10,136 nucleotides of DNA from Chloroflexota bacterium (GTDB lineage: Bacteria; Chloroflexota; Limnocylindria; Limnocylindrales; CSP1-4): positions 1 through 10,136 of the forward strand of contig JACDAV010000113.1 in NCBI GenBank assembly GCA_013695255.1. The letters run 5' to 3'. Of the stretch, positions 5,870 to 10,136 are shown piece by piece. How positions within the stretch are numbered: the first letter of the stretch is position 1; each line of letters starts with the position of its first letter. The position numbers and the translations under genes are program-made. The notes under the pieces are model-generated. The model had not been told where the DNA came from and did no database searches. It worked only from the letters and a program-made list of their open reading frames with translations.

Positions 5870-5898
5870 TGCCCGGACCCCAGGAGGATCGGCGAACC

Positions 5899-6738
5899 GT
5901 GAGCGACGGCACGGTCATCATCATCGGCGGCGCGGAGGACAAGGTTCGGGATCGGGTGATCCTGAACCGCTTCGTCTCGCTCGCGGGCGGCTCCGACGCG
6001 TCGATCGCCGTGATCTCGACGGCGTCGTCGCTCGGCGCCGAGGCGGCGGAGCGGTACAAGGGCGTGTTCGCGGATCTCGGCGTTCGCCGCATCCGGGCGC
6101 TCCACGCCATGACCCGGCCACAGGCCAACGACGAATCCGCCGCGGTTGCCCTGCGCGATGCCACCGGCGTGTTCCTGACCGGCGGCAACCAGCTCCGTCT
6201 CAGCTCGACGATCGGCGGCACCCGGCTTGCCGACGCGACGCTCGAGTGCTTCCAGAACGGGGCGGTGGTGGCCGGAACCTCGGCCGGGGCGTCCGCGATG
6301 AGCAGCCACATGATCGCCTTCGGCGCGTCCGGTGCCACGCCCAAGAACCGGATGGCGCAGATCGCGGCCGGGCTGGGCCTGCTGCCGGGCGTCATCGTCG
6401 ACCAGCACTTCCAGCAGCGGAACCGGCTCGGCCGGCTGCTCAGCCTGATCGCACAGAACCCCAGCCTGCTGGGGCTCGGCGTCGACGAGGACACCGCGGG
6501 CGTGGTCGGCCCGGATCACGTCATGGAGGTCATCGGGCGGGGGAGCATCACCGTCATCGACGGGTCGGCGTCCGAGACCGACGCCTGGGAGATCAAGGGT
6601 CACCGGCCGCTGATGATCTCGAACGTGGTCCTTCACTCGCTCCCGAGCGGCTACCGGTTCGACCTTCGGCGTCGCAACCGGATCGCCACGCCGGCGCTCC
6701 AGGCGTTACTTGGCGGAGAGGCGGCGGCCTCGAGCTGA
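5899..6738 (+). CDS. cphB: Cyanophycinase
   Basis: This 279-residue serine-type exopeptidase of the S51 family hydrolyses cyanophycin to beta-Asp-Arg dipeptides, releasing stored nitrogen in the cytoplasm. The nucleophile elbow is GTSAGASAM with Ser128. DQHF gives His170 and VDEDT gives Glu197. All three lie four residues before the Ser132/His174/Glu201 triad I recall for the Synechocystis enzyme. The N-terminal IIIGGAEDK and the FLTGGNQLRL block (about 92-101), which helps shape the substrate pocket, are also typical. Length is normal for the single-domain intracellular form; there is no signal peptide. The GTG start at 5899 is chosen because AGGAGG (5882-5887) precedes it by 11 nt and the family N-terminus begins right after it; the frame is open further upstream but without similarity. 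cphA follows after 54 bp on the same strand. Confidence 0.95.
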   Translation: MSDGTVIIIGGAEDKVRDRVILNRFVSLAGGSDASIAVISTASSLGAEAAERYKGVFADLGVRRIRALHAMTRPQANDESAAVALRDATGVFLTGGNQLRLSSTIGGTRLADATLECFQNGAVVAGTSAGASAMSSHMIAFGASGATPKNRMAQIAAGLGLLPGVIVDQHFQQRNRLGRLLSLIAQNPSLLGLGVDEDTAGVVGPDHVMEVIGRGSITVIDGSASETDAWEIKGHRPLMISNVVLHSLPSGYRFDLRRRNRIATPALQALLGGEAAASS

Positions 6739-6756
6739 GGGGCTCCGGCGCCGCGG

Positions 6757-6762
6757 TACACT
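6757..6762 (+). promoter_or_regulatory. Candidate internal -10 box (TACACT) ahead of cphA
   Basis: TACACT lies in the 54-bp gap between cphB and cphA, 19 nt before the ribosome site AGGAGGG (6782-6788). It resembles the TAGAGT before the MFS gene and could give cphA transcripts independent of cphB. No -35 is evident. Confidence 0.3.
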
Positions 6763-6792
6763 CCCCGCCATCGCAAGCGGCAGGAGGGATAG

Positions 6793-9714
6793 GTGGCGCA
6801 GGCCGGTCCGCGATCTCGACGACGTCCCGACGGGAGCTCGGCCGCGGCCAGCACCGCGACCGTGATCGCGGCCACGCCGCCGACGGCGGAAGCGGCCCCT
6901 TCACTGCCGGAGCGACGCTCCGGCAAGCCGCGCCCCGAGCCCACGCTCCGCATCCTCGAGACGCGCACGCTCCGCGGGCCCAATTACTGGTCGCGCCAGC
7001 CGGTGGTCCGCATGCTGGTCGACCTCGGCGTGCTCGAGCAGTTCCCGTCGAACACGATCCCGGGCTTCGTCGATGCGCTGGTCGGCATGCTGCCCACGCT
7101 GGACGACCACGCCTGCTCGCTCGGCCGGCGTGGCGGCTTCATCAGCCGGCTCCGGGAAGGGACCTGGGTGGGGCACATCGCCGAGCACATCGCGCTCGAG
7201 TTCCAGAACCTTGCCGGTACCGATGTCCGGCACGGCAAGACACGCTCGACGGGCAAGCCCGGCCAGTACAACGTCATCTTCGAGTACAAGGAGGAGTCGG
7301 TCGGGATCGAGGCCGGCCGCATGGCGGTCGCGCTCGTCAATCACCTGGTCGCGCCGTCGAACTCGGAGCTCGCCTTCGACCTCGTGCCGGAGCTGGAGCG
7401 GCTCATCCTGCTCGCCGAGCGCCAGGCCTTCGGCCCCTCGACCCAGGCGATCATCGACGAGGCGGTCAGCCGCGACATCCCCTACATCCGCCTCGACCGC
7501 CATTCGCTGGTCCAGCTCGGACAGGGGGTTCACCAGCAGCGGATCCGGGCGACGATGACCTCGCGGACGTCCGCGATCGGTGTCGACATCGCCTCGGACA
7601 AGAGCCTGACGACCCGTCTGCTCGACTCCGCCGGCCTGCCCGTGCCCCGCGGGGTGGTCGTCGCCTCCGAGGACGCAGCGGTGGCGGCCGCGGCCCGGAT
7701 CGGGTTCCCGTGCGTGGTCAAGCCGCTTGACGGCAATCACGGCCGGGGCGTCCATCTCGACCTGCGCTCGGACGAGGCGGTGCGCAAGGCGTTCCACGGC
7801 GCGCAGGCCCAGACGCGCAGCCGCGAGGTCGTCGTCGAGTCGTACATCACCGGCAACGACTACCGCTGCCTGATCATCGGCGGCAAGCTGACCGCCGTCG
7901 CGGAGCGTGTTCCGGCCAGCGTCACGGCGGACGGCGAGCACACCGTCCGCCAGCTGGTCGACCTGGCCAACGCGGACCCGCGGCGGGGCATCGGGCACGA
8001 GAAGGTGCTGACCCGGATCAGGCTCGACGCGGCCGCGGAGGAGCTCGTCCGAGCCCAGGGCTTCGACCTGTCGGACGTCCCGCCGGAGAAAACCTGGATC
8101 AAGCTCGCGCTGACCGGCAACATGTCGACCGGCGGGACGTCGATCGACCGCACGATCGAGGCCCACCCGGACAACATCGAGATCGCCGAGACGGCCGCCC
8201 GCATCGTGGGCCTCGACGTCGCCGGCATCGACTTCGTGTGCCCGGACATCGCCACCCCGGTCCGGGAGACGGGCGGCGGCATCGTCGAGGTCAACGCCGC
8301 ACCCGGGTTCCGGATGCACACGCACCCCACGGAGGGCGAGCCGCAGTACGTCGCCAAGCCGGTCATCGACCTGCTGTTCCCGCCCGGAACCGGCTCACGC
8401 ATCCCGATCGTCGCCGTCACGGGCACGAACGGCAAGACGACGACGGTCCGCATGATCGCCCACATCCTGAAGCTGATGGGCCGTCGGGTCGGGATGACCT
8501 CGACGGACGGCATCGTGATCGACGGCCGCTTGATCAAGAAGGGCGACATGTCCGGGCCGAAGTCGTCGCTGATGGTCCTCCAGAACCCGAACGTGGACAC
8601 GGCGGTCTTCGAGGTGGCGCGGGGCGGGATCCTGCGCGAGGGCCTGGGCTACGACCGCAACGACGTCGCGGTGGTCACCAACGTCACGGGCGATCATCTC
8701 GGGCTGGGCGGCATCACGTCGCTCAGCCAGCTGGCCAACGTCAAGGGCGTCATCGTGGACGCCGTGCCTCGCTCCGGTTCCGCCGTCCTGAACGCCGACG
8801 ACCCGAACGTCTACCGGATGGGCCGCCACTGCGCCGGTCGGGTCGTCCTGTTCACGATGGCGACCGAGAAGGGCGAGGACGGCTTCGACCGTGTCGACGG
8901 CCACACCGGCCGCGGCGGGGCCGCCTTCTGCCTGGATCAGACGCCGCAGGGCGAGCTCGTCGTGCTCAAGCTGGGGTCGCGCAAGATGCCCGTCCTGTAC
9001 ACGCACCTGATCCCCGCCACCTTCGGGGGCAAGGCCCGGATGAACGTGGCCAATGCGCTCGCCGCCGCGGCAGCCGCCTGGGCCGCCGGGGCGCACCTGC
9101 ACGACATCCGGCAGGGGCTGCGCACGTTCTCGACCTCGTTCTTCCAGGCGCCCGGGCGGCTGAACCTGCTCGACGCCGGCGGCGTCCGGGTCGTCATCGA
9201 CTACTGCCACAACGTGGACGGGATGCGGATGCTGGCCGACTTCGTGACCCGGATGATGGCCGAGCCACTGACGAGGGCGGGGCGGATCGGACCGACCGGT
9301 GGCGTGACGGTGCGCCGTGGCCGGGCGATCGGCGTGATCGGCATTCCCGGCGACCGGCGCGACGAGGACCAGCGGGAGTACGGTGCGCTCGCGTCCGGGG
9401 CGTTCGACGAGATCATCGTCCGCGAGGACAAGCACCTCCGAGGGCGGGCGGCCGGGGTGTCGGCGAACAACGTGGTGGAGGGCATCCGTACAGCCCGGGC
9501 GGCCGGCAGGGCCCGGACGCAGCGGACGGATCGGATCCTCGACGAGCTGACCGCCGTTCGCGCCGCCCTTCGACGGGCATCGCCCGGCGACCTCGTGGTG
9601 TGCTGCGTCGACGACGCCGTGGCGGTCTACCGGGAAGCCCTCGCCGCCGGCGGATCGGTGCGGGGCCAGACCGCGTTCGCCGACCCGGGCGAGCTCGAGG
9701 CGCCGGAGGGGTAG
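6793..9714 (+). CDS. cphA: Cyanophycin synthetase
   Basis: This 973-residue enzyme polymerises cyanophycin, a poly-Asp backbone with Arg on each side chain, using two ATP per dipeptide. After an Ala/Pro/Ser/Arg-rich extension of about 50 residues, the canonical start is LETRTLRGPNYW (NYW at 64-66). The N domain includes GHIAEHIALEFQ (127-138), whose HxxEH matches a metallopeptidase-like site described in primer-independent CphA. The ATP-grasp (G) domain, which adds Asp, has KPLDGNHGRGV (310-320) and the metal-binding EVNAAPGFRMH (E499, N501). The Mur-ligase-like (M) domain, which adds Arg, has the P-loop TGTNGKTTT (543-551, Lys548), VARGGILREG (608-617), TNVTGDHLG (629-637) and DYCHNVDGM (803-811). 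All catalytic blocks are intact. The GTG at 6793 follows AGGAGGG at 6782-6788. The family usually runs 870-900 residues; the extension accounts for most of the excess. Confidence 0.96.
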   Translation: MAQAGPRSRRRPDGSSAAASTATVIAATPPTAEAAPSLPERRSGKPRPEPTLRILETRTLRGPNYWSRQPVVRMLVDLGVLEQFPSNTIPGFVDALVGMLPTLDDHACSLGRRGGFISRLREGTWVGHIAEHIALEFQNLAGTDVRHGKTRSTGKPGQYNVIFEYKEESVGIEAGRMAVALVNHLVAPSNSELAFDLVPELERLILLAERQAFGPSTQAIIDEAVSRDIPYIRLDRHSLVQLGQGVHQQRIRATMTSRTSAIGVDIASDKSLTTRLLDSAGLPVPRGVVVASEDAAVAAAARIGFPCVVKPLDGNHGRGVHLDLRSDEAVRKAFHGAQAQTRSREVVVESYITGNDYRCLIIGGKLTAVAERVPASVTADGEHTVRQLVDLANADPRRGIGHEKVLTRIRLDAAAEELVRAQGFDLSDVPPEKTWIKLALTGNMSTGGTSIDRTIEAHPDNIEIAETAARIVGLDVAGIDFVCPDIATPVRETGGGIVEVNAAPGFRMHTHPTEGEPQYVAKPVIDLLFPPGTGSRIPIVAVTGTNGKTTTVRMIAHILKLMGRRVGMTSTDGIVIDGRLIKKGDMSGPKSSLMVLQNPNVDTAVFEVARGGILREGLGYDRNDVAVVTNVTGDHLGLGGITSLSQLANVKGVIVDAVPRSGSAVLNADDPNVYRMGRHCAGRVVLFTMATEKGEDGFDRVDGHTGRGGAAFCLDQTPQGELVVLKLGSRKMPVLYTHLIPATFGGKARMNVANALAAAAAAWAAGAHLHDIRQGLRTFSTSFFQAPGRLNLLDAGGVRVVIDYCHNVDGMRMLADFVTRMMAEPLTRAGRIGPTGGVTVRRGRAIGVIGIPGDRRDEDQREYGALASGAFDEIIVREDKHLRGRAAGVSANNVVEGIRTARAAGRARTQRTDRILDELTAVRAALRRASPGDLVVCCVDDAVAVYREALAAGGSVRGQTAFADPGELEAPEG

Positions 9715-9733
9715 GGCGGCCGCGACGAAACCC

Positions 9734-10136
9734 CTACGGGTCTGACTCGACCTCGGACACGAGGGCGTCGAGACGCTCGAGCAGGGCGGTCGGGTCGGGA
9801 CCGTGCCGGTCCGCCGCGATCGCGTGCTGGAGGGTGAACACCGGGTCGCCGACCCGTCGGATGGCGAAGCCCGCCCGGATCGCGGCTTCGATCGTCGTCG
9901 TCGGCCCGATCCACGGTTCGTCGCCGGTGGCGGCCCCCTCGACCACCCGGGCGCAGCGGAGCGACGCCGCTTCTCGACGAAGGCTGGCGCCGGGCGGCGG
10001 TACGTCCACACGGTCCCTCGCGCTGAGCGCCTGGAGCCGTCCACTGACCCAGGCCTCGGCATGGTCACCGGCCTCCACGCAGAGCTCGGGGCCGCACGAG
10101 ATCGGGCACCCGGTTGACGCCCGAGCCCACCGGCAC
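9734..10136 (-). CDS. Unrecognised protein, open at its 5' end
   Basis: I do not recognise this gene. The frame reads from the right edge without a stop to TAG at 9734, giving at least 133 residues; a GTG at 10078 could start a 114-residue version, but it lacks a ribosome binding site. Upstream of that GTG the frame encodes a cysteine-containing stretch, STGCPISCGPELCVEAGDHAEAW. It runs smoothly into the rest, which favours a start beyond the window. The body is acidic to neutral and mostly helical by appearance (AEAWVSGRLQALSARDRVD; ATGDEPWIGPTTTIEAAIRAG), ending DALVSEVESDP. There is no membrane segment in the visible part. It converges on cphA with 19 bases between the stop codons. An antisense reading is also possible in this GC-rich DNA, so confidence is moderate. 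Confidence 0.55.
   Translation of the reverse strand, partial: CRWARASTGCPISCGPELCVEAGDHAEAWVSGRLQALSARDRVDVPPPGASLRREAASLRCARVVEGAATGDEPWIGPTTTIEAAIRAGFAIRRVGDPVFTLQHAIAADRHGPDPTALLERLDALVSEVESDP

Noticed and set aside
4713..6494. Nearly 600-codon minus-strand frame across the GT87 gene and cphB
   Set aside because: It runs out of frame through the recognisable GT87 gene and antisense to cphB, and shows no family motif.
9707..9735. Inverted repeat AGGGGT/ACCCCT spanning the cphA and downstream gene stop codons
   Set aside because: The stem is only 6 bp with a 17-nt loop and no T-tract, too weak to call a terminator.
8395..10068. Very long open frame on the minus strand, antisense to cphA
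   Set aside because: The translation is rich in Arg, Gly, Asp and His with no domain pattern, as expected from the antisense of a high-GC gene. The plus strand carries an unmistakable cphA.
1..10136. CRISPR arrays, tRNA, rRNA, insertion sequences, phage or defence genes
   Set aside because: I saw no spaced direct repeats, structural RNA signatures, transposase motifs or known defence domains on either strand.

Overview
The window is a GC-rich (roughly 70% by eye) bacterial chromosomal segment with tightly packed genes, GTG and ATG starts and short intergenic gaps. The mix of a Nei2-like DNA glycosylase, an ECF sigma/membrane partner pair, a GT87 mannosyltransferase-like protein, several possibly leaderless genes and a cyanophycinase-cyanophycin synthetase pair suits a high-GC Chloroflexota (Limnocylindria-like) or, less likely, an actinobacterium. 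This taxonomic guess is inference; there is no rRNA or other marker gene.

Layout. 1-590 (+): 3' part of a Fpg/Nei-family DNA glycosylase, overlapping by ATGA with a 91-residue conserved hypothetical gene (587-862). The next two genes run on the minus strand: a three-helix membrane protein, probably an anti-sigma factor (826-1782), and the ECF sigma factor that precedes it in the operon (1775-2317), joined by an 8-bp ATGACTGA overlap. The 252-bp gap 2318-2569 holds a candidate autoregulated ECF promoter and a gene scar: a start resembling a class II glutamine amidotransferase followed by a second copy of the glycosylase zinc-finger coding sequence. 2570-3202 (-): Pr6Pr-family membrane protein. 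3361-4683 (+): MFS transporter of the sugar-transporter-like type. 4684-4807: convergent gap with a possible 14-codon leaderless ORF and a weak hairpin. 4808-5755 (-): GT87/DUF2029 polytopic glycosyltransferase. 5756-5898: divergent promoter region with a near-palindrome. 5899-6738 and 6793-9714 (+): cphB and cphA, the core of the window. 9734 to the right edge (-): an unrecognised gene, open at its 5' end.

How the genes work together. CphA polymerises Asp and Arg into the nitrogen reserve cyanophycin, and CphB cleaves the polymer to beta-Asp-Arg dipeptides, so 5899-9714 is a complete nitrogen store-and-release module outside cyanobacteria. The sigma/anti-sigma pair looks like a self-contained envelope-signal regulator. 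The other genes look like independent housekeeping or accessory units. I found no mobile element, CRISPR array, tRNA or rRNA. The most unusual items are the zinc-finger duplication/gene scar, the extended CphA N-terminus with a HxxEH motif, and the recurring promoter architecture in which a -10 box sits 7-8 nt from an ATG.
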